A model generated the notes under the pieces. The model saw only the letters and a program-made list of their open reading frames with translations, was not told the DNA's origin and made no database searches. From Pseudonocardia autotrophica (GTDB lineage Bacteria > Actinomycetota > Actinomycetes > Mycobacteriales > Pseudonocardiaceae), in assembly GCF_003945385.1 (NCBI RefSeq), contig NZ_AP018920.1, positions 5,084,001-5,148,000 of the forward strand: a DNA stretch of 64,000 nucleotides, read 5' to 3'. The position numbers and the translations under genes were made by a program. Of this stretch, positions 33,783 through 42,917 are shown in pieces. Position 1 is the stretch's first letter. Every line of letters starts with the position of its first letter.

Positions 33783-34310
33783 TCAGGAGGTCAGCGGGAA
33801 CACGAACAGGTGCACGTCGCGGACGTCCTCGGCGCCGAGCCGCACCCCACGCGGGAGCAGGCCGTACTCGACGAAGCCGCGGGCGGTGTAGAAGGCGGGC
33901 AGCGACGTCCCGCCGCGGGCACCGAGCGTGAGCATCTCGACGCCCATCTCCCGACCGTGCGCGACGGCGGCCTCCAGCAGGACCGTGCCGAGCCCACGGC
34001 CCTGCAGATCCGGCCGGACCATGAGCCGCTGCACGTCCGCGCGGTGCGCGGCGATGCCGCTGCCGCGGGCCAGGAAGACCGTGCCGTCGGGGGCCGTCTC
34101 GTCGCCGAGGACGAGCATCCGCAGCGCCCCCGACCGGACGCCGTCGATCGTGGCCGCGGCCAGGCCCCGGATCTCGGCGGGATCCCAGCCGGGCACGAAG
34201 TCGACGGCGCCGCCCGCCTCGGTGACGGCGATCCAGAGCTCACCGAGCGCGCGGGCGGTGTCCGGGTGCGGGTCGACGATCCTGCGCGGGACGCCGACCT
34301 GCGCCGTCAC
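33783..34310 (-). CDS. GNAT family N-acetyltransferase
   Basis: A 175-aa acetyltransferase with the core [31 protein letters not shown], containing the acetyl-CoA loop Q-G-R-G-L-G, and the terminal [11 protein letters not shown]. The GTG start at 34310 overlaps the ndk stop (GTGA), so it is coupled to nucleotide diphosphate kinase. The substrate is unknown. Confidence 0.87.
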   Translation of the reverse strand: MTAQVGVPRRIVDPHPDTARALGELWIAVTEAGGAVDFVPGWDPAEIRGLAAATIDGVRSGALRMLVLGDETAPDGTVFLARGSGIAAHRADVQRLMVRPDLQGRGLGTVLLEAAVAHGREMGVEMLTLGARGGTSLPAFYTARGFVEYGLLPRGVRLGAEDVRDVHLFVFPLTS

Positions 34311-34717
34311 AGGTTCGGGAACCAGAGCTTGATCTCCCGGTCGGCCGAGGCCGGCGCGTCCGAGCCGTGCACCAGGTTCGAGCCGGTCTCCAGGGCCAGG
34401 TCGCCCCGGATGCTGCCCGGCGCCGCCTTCTCGACCGGGTCGGTCCCGCCGGCCACCTGGCGCCAGGCGGCGATCGCCCGCGGACCCTCGACGACCGCGG
34501 CGAGCACCGGGCCGGAGGTGATGAAGGAGATCAGCTCCTCGAAGAAGGGCTTGCCGTCGTGCTCGGCGTAGTGCTGGGTGGCCAGCTCACGGTCGACGGT
34601 GCGCAGGTCGAGTGCGACGAGATCGAGGCCCTTGCGCTCGATGCGGGAGACGACCTCACCGACGAGCTTGCGCGAGACCCCGTCGGGCTTGACCAGGACG
34701 AGAGTGCGTTCAGTCAC
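34307..34717 (-). CDS. ndk: nucleoside diphosphate kinase
   Basis: A 136-aa protein starting [13 protein letters not shown], with the phospho-acceptor His117 in NLVHGSDAP. It transfers phosphate between nucleoside triphosphates and diphosphates. GTG 34717 gives the exact family length. It lies downstream of folC and DUF4233 as in other Actinobacteria, with a decayed doc fragment now in between. Confidence 0.95.
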   Translation of the reverse strand: MTERTLVLVKPDGVSRKLVGEVVSRIERKGLDLVALDLRTVDRELATQHYAEHDGKPFFEELISFITSGPVLAAVVEGPRAIAAWRQVAGGTDPVEKAAPGSIRGDLALETGSNLVHGSDAPASADREIKLWFPNL

Positions 34718-34761
34718 GCCCGTCAGGGTAACGACGGCCGGTGCCGTCACCGGACCCGGTG

Positions 34762-34986
34762 TCACACACCGTCGGTCAGGTCACGCAGGGCCGCCGCGTT
34801 CAGGTCGAGCTCCCGCAGCCCGCCCTCCGACACCGCGATCACCAGATCGAACACGGCGTCCTGATCGGGGCGGATCCGCTCCCCGTTCAGCACCAGGAAG
34901 ACGGCGGTCACCGACCACCCCAGCCGCTCGTTCCCGTCGACCAGCGCGTGGTTGGTACAGACGCTCTGGAGCAGCGCCGCGGCCTT
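34762..34986 (-). pseudogene. Doc/Fic toxin C-terminal fragment
   Basis: Seventy-four codons read KAAALLQSVCTNHALVDGNERLGW, then SVTAVFLVLNG and the helical end of a Doc-type protein. The Fic motif HxLxDGNxRxG is present, but the N-terminal half and any start codon are missing, and no antitoxin gene adjoins. The fragment starts abruptly beside the DUF4233 stop. It is a dead toxin-antitoxin remnant between ndk and DUF4233. Confidence 0.75.
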
Positions 34987-34987
34987 G

Positions 34988-35398
34988 CTACCCCTCCTGC
35001 TGCGACGGCAGCGTCCCGGCCGCCATCCGCCGGGCCACCTCCCGGCGCATCCACACCAGGATCACCCAGACGATCACGAAGGCGAGCGCGACGATCGCCA
35101 GCGACGGCAGGAACACGAACGCCGCGATCACCAGCAGGACCTGCAGCACCAGGGCCGCGTTCAGCCCCCACGACCGGCGTTGCAGCCCGGAGGCCAGGAT
35201 CATCGCGACCGCCAGACCGACGATCACCCCGATGCCGAGCCCGGTGGACCCGCTGCCGAACCGCGGCAGCACCAGCAGCGCCAGCAGCACCACGATCGCC
35301 TCGAGGATCAGCGTCGCCGCGAACACGCCGCGGGCGCCCTTCATCGGGTCGGTGGGCGGCGGTCGCACGCCCTCGGGGACTCCGGGGATCTCGCTCAC
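34988..35398 (-). CDS. DUF4233 membrane protein
   Basis: A 136-aa protein with four hydrophobic segments (about residues 22-45, 50-68, 78-95 and 98-117), and the family N-terminal pattern PMKGARGVFAATLILEAIVV. DUF4233 genes follow folC in Actinobacteria, and here the GTG start overlaps the folC stop (GTGA). The function is unknown. Confidence 0.88.
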   Translation of the reverse strand: MSEIPGVPEGVRPPPTDPMKGARGVFAATLILEAIVVLLALLVLPRFGSGSTGLGIGVIVGLAVAMILASGLQRRSWGLNAALVLQVLLVIAAFVFLPSLAIVALAFVIVWVILVWMRREVARRMAAGTLPSQQEG

Positions 35399-37176
35399 TC
35401 GGGCTCCTTGCCGAACAGGGCGCGGGCCTCGCCCGCCGTGACCACCGAGCCGGTGACGACGACGCCGACGCCCGATCCGCCCGCTTCCTCGGCGAGCTCA
35501 CCCGCCTGGTCGATCGCCAGCTGCAGCGACGGCTCCACGCTGACCCGGTCGGCGCCGAACACCTCCGCGGCCAGCGCGCCCAGCTCGTCCGGGTTCATCG
35601 CACGCGGCGACGCGTTACCGGTGACCACGACCTCGTTCAGTACCGGTTCGAGGCCCTCGAGGATGCCGCGCGCGTCCTTGCCCTGCAGCACGCCGATCAC
35701 CCCGACCAGCCGGGTGAACCTGAACTCCGTGGTCAGCGCCCTGGCCAGGGCGGTGGCGCCGGCCGGGTTGTGCGCGGCATCGAGCAGCACGGTCGGTACG
35801 TCCGGCCCGCCCTGCACCGGCTCCAGCCGGCCCGGGGAGCGCACCGAGGCGAACGCGGCGCGGACCGCGTCCGGGTCCAGCGGCTGCGCGGTGCCTGCCC
35901 CCACCAGCGCCTCGGCGGCGGCCAGCGCGACGGCCGCGTTCGCCGCCTGGTGCTCGCCGTGCAGTGGGATGAACACGTCGTCGTAGCGGCCGGACAGGCC
36001 CTGCAGCTCGAGGCGCTGACCGCCGACGGCGATCTCCCGCTCGCGGACCCCGAACTCGGCCCCCTCCCGGGCGACCTGCGCGCCGACCTCGGCGCAGCGC
36101 TCGATCAGCACCTCGGCGACCTGCTTGTCCTGCGCCGCGAGCACCGCGACCGAGCCGGGCTTGATGATCCCGGCCTTCTCCCGGGCGATCCCCACGATGT
36201 CGTCGCCCAGGTACTCGGCGTGATCGACGCCGATGGGCAGCACGACCGCCACGTGCGCATCGGCGACGTTGGTGGCGTCCCAGCGGCCGCCGAGCCCGAC
36301 CTCGATCACCGCGGCCTCGACCGGGGCGTCGGAGAACGTCGCGAACGCCATCGCGGTGAGTACCTCGAACTTGCTCAGCTGCGGTTCGTCGCCCCGCTTG
36401 GCATCGAGCAGCTCGACCACCGGCTCCACCTCGCGGTAGGCCTCGACGTAGCGCTCCGGGCTGACCGGCCGGTTGTCGAGGTTGATCCGCTCGGTGGCCC
36501 GCTGCAGGTGCGGGCTCGTGTAGCGGCCCGTCCGCAGGCCGATCTCGGTGAGCAGGGCGTCGATCATCCGGGACGTCGACGTCTTGCCGTTCGTGCCGGT
36601 CAGATGCACCACCGGGTAGCCGCGCTGCGGCTCGCCGAGCGCGTCGCACAGGGCCTGCATCCGGTCCAGCGACGGCTCCATGACCGACTCCGGCCAGCGC
36701 CGGTCCAGCACCGCGTCGACCGCGAGGAACTCCGCGTAGCCGGCGACGGTGGACTGGGCGGGCACCACGTCGGGGTTGTCGCCGCCGCGGATCTCCTGCA
36801 GCACGGCCGCGATCACGGCCTCCTGAGCGTCCTTCTCCGGTGCCTCGGCGGCCGCCGCACGGCCGGCCGCAACGGACCGGTCGCCGTCCTCCGGGGCGGA
36901 TCCGCCGGACTCGGTGTTGCTGTCGGCGTCACCGGAGTCGGAGTCGGCGTCACCGGTGTCGGAGTCGGCGTCACCGGTGTCGGAGTCGGCGTCACCGGTG
37001 TCGGAGTCCTCGGTGTCGGAATCGGAGTCGTCCGCGCCGGCCCGGCCGGCGGGGTCCGCCTCGGGATCGGCTTCATCCCGGCCGAAGCCGCCCTCGGCCC
37101 AGCGGTCCCCGCCGTAGGTCGGCGAGTCCTCCTCGTCGAACTGGTCGTATTCGAACCGGTCGTCCTGTGGTGCCAC
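35395..37176 (-). CDS. folC: bifunctional folylpolyglutamate/dihydrofolate synthase with acidic N-terminal extension
   Basis: A 593-aa protein. The catalytic part starts near residue 118 and carries the P-loop GTNGKTST (194-201), the Mur-ligase-like GVDHAEYLG and AREKAGIIKPG, and C-terminal LLDAAHNPAGA. It adds glutamates to folates, which also retains the THF used by C1 pathways. The first 115 residues are unlike the usual enzyme: acidic, with Asp/Ser/Thr repeats (GDADSDT units). The reading frame is open from ATG 37176, four bases after valS, so the extension seems translated. A shorter start inside cannot be excluded. Confidence 0.92.
   Translation of the reverse strand: MAPQDDRFEYDQFDEEDSPTYGGDRWAEGGFGRDEADPEADPAGRAGADDSDSDTEDSDTGDADSDTGDADSDTGDADSDSGDADSNTESGGSAPEDGDRSVAAGRAAAAEAPEKDAQEAVIAAVLQEIRGGDNPDVVPAQSTVAGYAEFLAVDAVLDRRWPESVMEPSLDRMQALCDALGEPQRGYPVVHLTGTNGKTSTSRMIDALLTEIGLRTGRYTSPHLQRATERINLDNRPVSPERYVEAYREVEPVVELLDAKRGDEPQLSKFEVLTAMAFATFSDAPVEAAVIEVGLGGRWDATNVADAHVAVVLPIGVDHAEYLGDDIVGIAREKAGIIKPGSVAVLAAQDKQVAEVLIERCAEVGAQVAREGAEFGVREREIAVGGQRLELQGLSGRYDDVFIPLHGEHQAANAAVALAAAEALVGAGTAQPLDPDAVRAAFASVRSPGRLEPVQGGPDVPTVLLDAAHNPAGATALARALTTEFRFTRLVGVIGVLQGKDARGILEGLEPVLNEVVVTGNASPRAMNPDELGALAAEVFGADRVSVEPSLQLAIDQAGELAEEAGGSGVGVVVTGSVVTAGEARALFGKEPE
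36940..37002. repeat. three perfect tandem 21-bp units in the folC 5' region
   Basis: Three identical 21-base units (36940, 36961, 36982), flanked by diverged partial copies, encode the acidic GDADSDT repeats of FolC. Because the unit is a multiple of three, copy-number change keeps the frame. Confidence 0.85.
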
Positions 37177-37180
37177 GTGC

Positions 37181-39823
37181 TCAGGCCTCCGGCAGCGCGG
37201 CCAGCCGCGCCGCGATCCGCTCGATGTCCGCCAGCGCGGCGGAGTGCCGCTCGCGGATCCCGTCGACCACCTCGGCCGGGGCCTTCTCGGTGAACTTCGG
37301 GTTGTTCAGCTTCTTCTCCGCCTGGTCGCGTTCCTTCTCGGCGACGGCCAGGTCCTTACCCAGCCGGGACCGCTCCGCGGCGACGTCGATCGCGCCGGAG
37401 GTGTCCAGCTCGACGGTGACCGGGCCGCCGGAGGTCGTGACCTCGAACGTCGCCGACGCGGAGAACTCCGGGCCCGCGACGTCGAGCCGGTTCAGGAACC
37501 GGACCGCCCGCTCGTGCGCGGCGAGCCCCGCGTCGGACAGCCCGACCAGCCGGGCCGCGACCGACCTGCGGTCCGGCAGGCCCTGCTCGGTCCGGAAACG
37601 GCGGATCTCGGTGATCACCTTCTGGACGTCGGCGACCCGGGCGAACGCGGCCCGGTCGACCGGTGCGCCGGTGTCCGCGCCGGTCGGCCAGGCGGCCGTC
37701 ACGACCGTCTCCCGGCCGGTGAGCGCGGTCCACAGCGCCTCGGTGACGAACGGCGCGATCGGGTGCAGCATCCGCAGCAGCGCGTCGAGCACGTGGCCGA
37801 GCACCGCGCGGGTGCCCGGCTCGGTGGCCGGGTCGTCGAGCTGGGTCTTGCACAGCTCCACGTACCAGTCGGCCAGCTCGTCCCACGCGAAGTGGTAGAG
37901 CCCCTCGGTCGCCTTCGCGAACTGGTAGGAGTCGAGCAGCTCGTCGGTCTGCTGCCGGACCTCGGCGAGCCGGCCGAGGATCCACCGGTCGGCGTCGGTG
38001 CGGTCCGTCTCCGCCGGAAGGGCCGAGGCATCGGCTGCCGTGACCCCCTTCGCGAGTGCGAACCGGGTGATGTTCCACAGCTTGGTGGTGAAGTTCCGGG
38101 ACCCGGCGACCCACTCCGACGACAGCGACATGTCGGTGCCCGGGTTGGAGCCGCGGGCGATGGTGAACCGCAGCGCGTCGGCGCCGTAGTCGTCGATCAG
38201 GGCCAGCGGGTCGATCACGTTGCCCTTGGACTTCGACATCTTCTTGCCGTGCTCGTCGCGGATGAGCCCGTGCAGGTAGACGTCCCGGAACGGGGTCTGC
38301 CCCATCGCGTACGTGCCGAACATCATCATCCGGACGACCCAGAAGAACAGGATGTCGTAGCCGGTGACCAGCACCGAGTTCGGGTAGTACGCGGCCAGGT
38401 CCGGGGTCTCGTCCGGCCAGCCGAGCGTGGAGAACGGCCACAGCCCGGAGGAGAACCAGGTGTCCAGGACGTCGGAGTCCTGCCGCCAGCCCTCGCCGGT
38501 CGGGGGCTGCTCGTCCGGCCCGACGCAGACGATCTCGCCCGCCGGGCCGTACCAGACCGGGATCCGGTGGCCCCACCACAGCTGACGGCTGATCGTCCAG
38601 TCGTGCATGTTGTCGACCCAGTCGAAGAAGCGGCGCTCCTGCTCCTTCGGGTGCAGCGTGGTCGCCCCGGAGCGGACGGCGTCGCCGGCGGCCTTCGCCA
38701 GCGGCTCGACCTTGACGAACCACTGCAGGCTCAGCCGGGGCTCGATCGGCACCCCGGTGCGCGAGCAGTGCCCGACCGAGTGCAGGTAGGGACGCTTCTC
38801 GGCGACGATCCGGCCCTCGGCGGCGAGCTCGGCCCGGATCTCGCGCCGGGCCTCGAAGCGGTCCATGCCGTCGAAGCGGGTGCCCGATCCGGCGATCGTG
38901 CCGGTCTCGTCCATGATCGTCGGCATCGGCAGGTCGTGCCGGCGGCCGACCTCGAAGTCGTTCGGGTCGTGTGCCGGGGTGATCTTCACGGCGCCGGAGC
39001 CGAACTCCGGGTCGACGTAGTCGTCGGCGATCACCGGGATCCGCCGCCCGGTGATCGGCATCTCGATCTCGGTGCCGACCAGGTGCCGGTAGCGCTCGTC
39101 GTCGGGGTGCACGGCGACCGCGGTGTCGCCCAGCATCGTCTCGACCCGGGTGGTGGCGACGACGACCGAGGCGTCGCCGTCGCCGTAGCGCATGGAGACC
39201 AGCTCGCCCTCGACCTCGGCGTGGTCGACCTCGATGTCCGAGATCGCCGACCGCAGCGCCGGGGACCAGTTCACCAGGCGCTCGGCCCGGTAGATCAGCC
39301 CGTCGTCGAACATCTTCTTGAACACGGTGGCGACCGCGCGGGACAGCCCGTCGTCGAGCGTGAAGCGCTCGCGGGACCAGTCGACGCCGTCGCCCAGGCG
39401 CTCCATCTGGCCCAGGATCGAGCCGCCGGACTCGGCCTTCCACTCCCAGACCTTCTCGACGAAGGCCTCCCGGCCGATCGCGTGCCGGTCGGGCTCGCCC
39501 GCGGCCGCCATCCGCCGCTCGACGACGGACTGGGTCGCGATGCCGGCGTGGTCCATCCCGGGCAGCCACAGCGCGTCGTGACCCTGCATCCGGCGGCGCC
39601 GGGTGAGCACGTCGATCAGCGTGTGGTCCATCGCGTGGCCCAGGTGCAGGCTGCCGGTGACGTTCGGCGGCGGGATGACGATGCTGAAGGCCGGCTTGCC
39701 CGACGCCGGGTCGGCCCGGAAGTAGCCGCGCTCGACCCAGCGGCGGTACATGTCGCCCTCTACCTCGCCGGGGGTCCACTTGGCGGGCAGTTCGGCGGTA
39801 CGCGCTGGCAGGGTCTCGGTCAC
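37181..39823 (-). CDS. valS: valine--tRNA ligase
   Basis: An 880-aa class I synthetase: [17 protein letters not shown] with the HIGH-type HLGH at 60-63, the editing domain in the middle, [12 protein letters not shown], a WYVE-containing anticodon domain, and a C-terminal coiled coil ([21 protein letters not shown]). It charges tRNA-Val. It is first in the block valS-folC-DUF4233, with a 4-base gap to folC. Confidence 0.96.
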   Translation of the reverse strand: MTETLPARTAELPAKWTPGEVEGDMYRRWVERGYFRADPASGKPAFSIVIPPPNVTGSLHLGHAMDHTLIDVLTRRRRMQGHDALWLPGMDHAGIATQSVVERRMAAAGEPDRHAIGREAFVEKVWEWKAESGGSILGQMERLGDGVDWSRERFTLDDGLSRAVATVFKKMFDDGLIYRAERLVNWSPALRSAISDIEVDHAEVEGELVSMRYGDGDASVVVATTRVETMLGDTAVAVHPDDERYRHLVGTEIEMPITGRRIPVIADDYVDPEFGSGAVKITPAHDPNDFEVGRRHDLPMPTIMDETGTIAGSGTRFDGMDRFEARREIRAELAAEGRIVAEKRPYLHSVGHCSRTGVPIEPRLSLQWFVKVEPLAKAAGDAVRSGATTLHPKEQERRFFDWVDNMHDWTISRQLWWGHRIPVWYGPAGEIVCVGPDEQPPTGEGWRQDSDVLDTWFSSGLWPFSTLGWPDETPDLAAYYPNSVLVTGYDILFFWVVRMMMFGTYAMGQTPFRDVYLHGLIRDEHGKKMSKSKGNVIDPLALIDDYGADALRFTIARGSNPGTDMSLSSEWVAGSRNFTTKLWNITRFALAKGVTAADASALPAETDRTDADRWILGRLAEVRQQTDELLDSYQFAKATEGLYHFAWDELADWYVELCKTQLDDPATEPGTRAVLGHVLDALLRMLHPIAPFVTEALWTALTGRETVVTAAWPTGADTGAPVDRAAFARVADVQKVITEIRRFRTEQGLPDRRSVAARLVGLSDAGLAAHERAVRFLNRLDVAGPEFSASATFEVTTSGGPVTVELDTSGAIDVAAERSRLGKDLAVAEKERDQAEKKLNNPKFTEKAPAEVVDGIRERHSAALADIERIAARLAALPEA

Positions 39824-39899
39824 ATGTCAAGTCTACGAGCCACCACCGACAGGATTCCGGCCCGGGGTTCGGTATGGATGCGCGCTCCGCGAGCTCCGC

Positions 39900-41246
39900 T
39901 CAGCTGCCGAAGTGCGCCTTGGGGATGACGCCGTGGATGCCGACGGTGCGGTCCACCACCTGGGAGACCGCGAAGTCCGCCGCCGCCGACAGGTAGGCGT
40001 AGGCGGTCGCCCGGTCCATCCCCCGGTCGACCTCCAGGAAGTCCAGCGCGTTGACCACGGCCCGGCGCATCGCCACCCCGAGGTCGGTCTCCTGGCCCCC
40101 GATCACCCCGTCCGGGTCGGACAGCCCGATCGGCACCCAGGCGTCGGGCGTCTCACCGAACGGATAGCCGAACGCGGGCGACGGCGCGGTCCCCTCCCCC
40201 GGCCGGCAGACCGTCAGCCGGAAGGTGGCCCGCAGCGAGCCCTCCAACGCGGTCAGAGCCACCTCCCCGTCACCCATCGCCAGGTGCGGGTCACCCACGT
40301 AGAACAGCGCACCCTCGGATCGGACCGGCAGGTAGAACGCCGAGTCCGGGCCGAGCAGCCGGATGTCGATGTTGCCGCCGCCCAGCGTCGGCGGGATCGA
40401 GTTGAGCTCCGGGGCGGTCTCCGAGCCGGCGGCCGCGTGCGCGACGCCCATCGTGCCCATGAACGGGCGCAGCCCGAACGCCACCTCCTGCCCGTCGCCG
40501 TAGGGCAGCACGCCCTGCGGCAGGCCGTCGTCACCCGGCCGGACCGCGGTGAACAGCGAGACGTTGCCCTGGCGCTGCGGGTCCCCGGTGTCCCGGCCGT
40601 CGGTCGCGACCGGCGGCATGATCTCGTCCAGGGTGATGCCGTCCGGGGCGCCACCGTCGCGGGTGCGGGCCAGCGCCCCCTTGCCGTGCCGGCTGGAGAT
40701 CACGCCGTAGGGCACCCGGGGGACCGCGGACAGGGTCTCGATCTTCAGCACGTCGCCCGGCCGGGCACCCTCGACGAAGATCGGCCCGGTGATCACGTGC
40801 GGGCCGTCGGTGTCGAAGTCGCGCGGGGTGCGCCGGTAGTCGCGGGCGATCGCGATCGCATCGCTCAGCACCCCGTCGGCGGCCACCCCGTGCCGGGCGA
40901 ACCAGGCCACCGGGTCGCGCCCCTGGTCCTCCAGGATCCCCTCGTGCGAGACCGTGTCGATGGTGACCGTCTGCCCGGAGCGCACGGTCAGCACCGGCTC
41001 GGCGCCGATCGCGGGGACGTAGCCCCAGCGCACGGCGTCCGGGTCGGAGCCGAGGTAGTGGTCGCCGGGGATGTCGCCGGTACCGGGCTGCAGCGGGCCG
41101 TCGAGCAGCACGCCGCGTGCGGCCGCGGGGAGCACCGCGCCGCCGCCCGAGCAGCCGAGCAGCCCGCCGGTGGCGGTGACGGCCGCGGCCGCCCGGAACA
41201 GGTCACGACGGCCGAGGGCGAACAGCGGGGAGCGGGAATCGGACAT
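39900..41246 (-). CDS. exported acetamidase/formamidase family protein (Tat lipoprotein candidate)
   Basis: A 448-aa protein. The N-terminus has a twin-arginine signal (GRRDLFRAAAA) followed by LLGCSGG, a possible lipobox Cys, so it is probably exported folded and anchored. The body matches the FmdA/AmdA fold: VLTVRSGQTVTIDTVSHEG, GPIFVEGARPGDVLKIE and GDPHLAMGDGEV. The family hydrolyses short amides to ammonia and acid. ATG 41246 is preferred for its AAGG site; a GTG 15 bases upstream is possible. An extracytoplasmic member is less usual than the cytoplasmic enzymes. Confidence 0.85.
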   Translation of the reverse strand: MSDSRSPLFALGRRDLFRAAAAVTATGGLLGCSGGGAVLPAAARGVLLDGPLQPGTGDIPGDHYLGSDPDAVRWGYVPAIGAEPVLTVRSGQTVTIDTVSHEGILEDQGRDPVAWFARHGVAADGVLSDAIAIARDYRRTPRDFDTDGPHVITGPIFVEGARPGDVLKIETLSAVPRVPYGVISSRHGKGALARTRDGGAPDGITLDEIMPPVATDGRDTGDPQRQGNVSLFTAVRPGDDGLPQGVLPYGDGQEVAFGLRPFMGTMGVAHAAAGSETAPELNSIPPTLGGGNIDIRLLGPDSAFYLPVRSEGALFYVGDPHLAMGDGEVALTALEGSLRATFRLTVCRPGEGTAPSPAFGYPFGETPDAWVPIGLSDPDGVIGGQETDLGVAMRRAVVNALDFLEVDRGMDRATAYAYLSAAADFAVSQVVDRTVGIHGVIPKAHFGS

Positions 41247-41310
41247 GTCAGGAACCTTCACTCGTTCCCGTTACGTCCGGATCACCGTCGGAGCACACCG
41301 CGTTACGGCG

Positions 41311-41847
41311 CTACGCCGGCAGAAGGACCGCCCATGCTCTCGGCCACCCGGTCGAGCGCACCGCCGACCCGTCCCGGAACGAGTCCGGATCGACCGTCCG
41401 CACCTGCCCGGACGACGGCTCGTAGGCCCGCCACCGGCCGTCCGACCCGGCGCCGACCACCAGCACCCAGTGCCGCGGCAGCCGGGGCGAACCGACGAGC
41501 ACCGGTACCGGCTGCCCGGCGTCGGCGACCCGGCGCAGCACCGCCCGGGTGGCCGGGCGGACCCGGAACCGCCCCGCGGCCGGCGCGTGCCGGTGCAGCC
41601 AGGCCCGCATCCCCCACGGCGTCGTGCCCAGCGCCCGCGGCCACAGCCGGTTCGCCTGCCGGTGTGCCAGTCGCTGCGCGGCCCCGAACCGGGCGCCGAC
41701 CGCGCCGGGCCATCCGGATCCGGTGAGCGCGGCCGTCATCACGAGCACCGACGGCCCGCACGAGACGCCGTCGACCTGGCGGCCCAGCACGGTCCCCGCC
41801 CGCAGCGCGCCCACCGAGCCGTCCGGCCCGGGCTCGGGGGTGCTCAT
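41311..41847 (-). CDS. C39-like cysteine-peptidase-fold protein
   Basis: A 178-aa protein with VDGVSCGPSVLVMTAAL (Cys30), PRHWVLVVG (His126) and AYEPSSG (Glu143) in the order Cys-His-acid of papain-like C39 folds. There is no signal peptide. ATG 41847 overlaps the stop of a 51-codon upstream ORF. C39 domains trim peptide leaders or act as inactive binders; no ABC transporter is attached here. Activity is plausible because all three residues remain. Confidence 0.65.
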   Translation of the reverse strand: MSTPEPGPDGSVGALRAGTVLGRQVDGVSCGPSVLVMTAALTGSGWPGAVGARFGAAQRLAHRQANRLWPRALGTTPWGMRAWLHRHAPAAGRFRVRPATRAVLRRVADAGQPVPVLVGSPRLPRHWVLVVGAGSDGRWRAYEPSSGQVRTVDPDSFRDGSAVRSTGWPRAWAVLLPA

Positions 41848-41999
41848 CGCGCCGACCGGGCAGGCAGCGGCTCGGCGGTCGGTCTGCGCACCCGGGCCCG
41901 GCCGGGCAGCACGGGCTCGGCCGGGTCGTGGATCCCCGGCGCGCCGCCGGCGGGACGCAGCGCGGCCCGCCACACCGCGCTTCGCACCTCGTAGGGCAT
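41844..41999 (-). CDS. small hypothetical protein coupled to the C39-like gene
   Basis: A 51-aa ORF: MPYEVRSAVWRAALRPAGG, then a Pro/Arg-rich end. It has an AGGG site before ATG 41999 and an ATGA overlap with the C39-like start. It has no cysteines and no known family. The overlap suggests it is translated. Whether the peptide has its own role or only couples translation is unknown. Confidence 0.45.
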   Translation of the reverse strand: MPYEVRSAVWRAALRPAGGAPGIHDPAEPVLPGRARVRRPTAEPLPARSAR

Positions 42000-42316
42000 G
42001 CGGGCGACCCTAGTCCGTGCGTGCCGGCACGCGTCGGGAGAGCGCAGGCGGACCGGGAGCGCACGGACAATCGGCCCGGCCCGGCCCGGCGGGGCGGAGC
42101 GGGCGGGCGGGCGGAGCAGCGCAGGCGGGGTGGAGCGGCGCAGGCGGGGCGGGGCAGGCGGGGCGGGGCGAGATCGGTCGAGGCCGGGCGCGATCCGGGC
42201 GGCCGGGACCGGCATCGAGGCCGGGCGGACGGTCCCGGGGTGGCGCCGACCGCCCGGCGAGCCACGACCGGCTGCCACCCCGGGCGGTCGCACCGGCACC
42301 GGGCTAGCCTCGCGCG
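42000..42316. other. intergenic region without genes
   Basis: About 317 bases between two divergent units. From about 42075 to 42175 it is a G-rich imperfect repeat (GGCGGGG and GGAGCGGCGCAGGC units). No conserved coding frame, RNA gene or clear promoter was seen. It probably holds the promoters of both neighbours. Confidence 0.6.
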
Positions 42317-42745
42317 ATGAGTGAGACCACGCTGTCCCCCGAGGTCGTCGCGTTCCTCAACGAGGGCACCCGCACCGGAATGCTCGGCTGGACGGGGAAG
42401 GACGGCCGTCCCCTCGTCGCCCCGGTCTGGTTCCTGGCGGAGGACGGCGTGCTCGTGTTCAACACCGGGGCGGGCACCGCGAAGGGGCGGGCGCTCGTCC
42501 GCGATCCCCGGGTGGTGCTCAGCGCGGACCTCGCGGCGCCGCCGTACGCGTTCGTGCAGGTCCAGGGCATCGCCGAGATCAGCGACGATCCCGACGAACT
42601 GCTGCGCATCGCGACCGCGCTGGGCGGCCGGTACATGGGTGCGGACCGGGCCGAGGAGTTCGGCCGGCGCAACGGGGTGCCCGGCGAGCTGGTCGTCCGT
42701 ATCCGGCCCACGAAGGTCATCGCCTCGCTCGACGCGACCGCCTGA
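42317..42745 (+). CDS. PPOX-class F420-dependent oxidoreductase-like protein
   Basis: A 142-aa split-barrel flavin/deazaflavin-binding protein: FLNEGTRTGMLGWTGKDGRPLVAPVWF, FNTGAGTAKGRALVRDPRVVLS and YAFVQVQGIAEI. Such short proteins in Actinobacteria reduce varied substrates with F420H2 or bind FMN. No partner gene suggests the substrate. It is a single gene with a strong hairpin immediately downstream. Confidence 0.85.
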   Translation: MSETTLSPEVVAFLNEGTRTGMLGWTGKDGRPLVAPVWFLAEDGVLVFNTGAGTAKGRALVRDPRVVLSADLAAPPYAFVQVQGIAEISDDPDELLRIATALGGRYMGADRAEEFGRRNGVPGELVVRIRPTKVIASLDATA

Positions 42746-42750
42746 CCTCA

Positions 42751-42818
42751 CCGCACACCCCTTCGCCCCGCGGCACACCCGTTGCAGCAGGTGTGCGGCG
42801 GGGCGAAGGGGTGTGCGG
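42751..42818. repeat. long inverted repeat with GGTGTGC units
   Basis: Arms of 29 bases (42751-42779 and 42790-42818) pair with a single mismatch around a 10-base loop, beginning six bases after the PPOX gene stop. It can act as a bidirectional terminator with the convergent phoD. More GTGTGCGGCG copies follow toward 42915, so it may be a small repeat family. Confidence 0.75.
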
Positions 42819-42917
42819 CGGGCCAGTCGGCGTGGCGCGGGGCCGGCGAGCGCGGCGCAACGCTAGCCGGCGAGCCGCGGGGCCGGCGGGTGTGCGGCGA
42901 GGGCGGCGGGTGTGCCG

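Noticed and set aside
42075-42175. CRISPR-like array in the G-rich repeat region
   Set aside because: The units are short, imperfect and lack distinct spacers; no cas gene is in the window.
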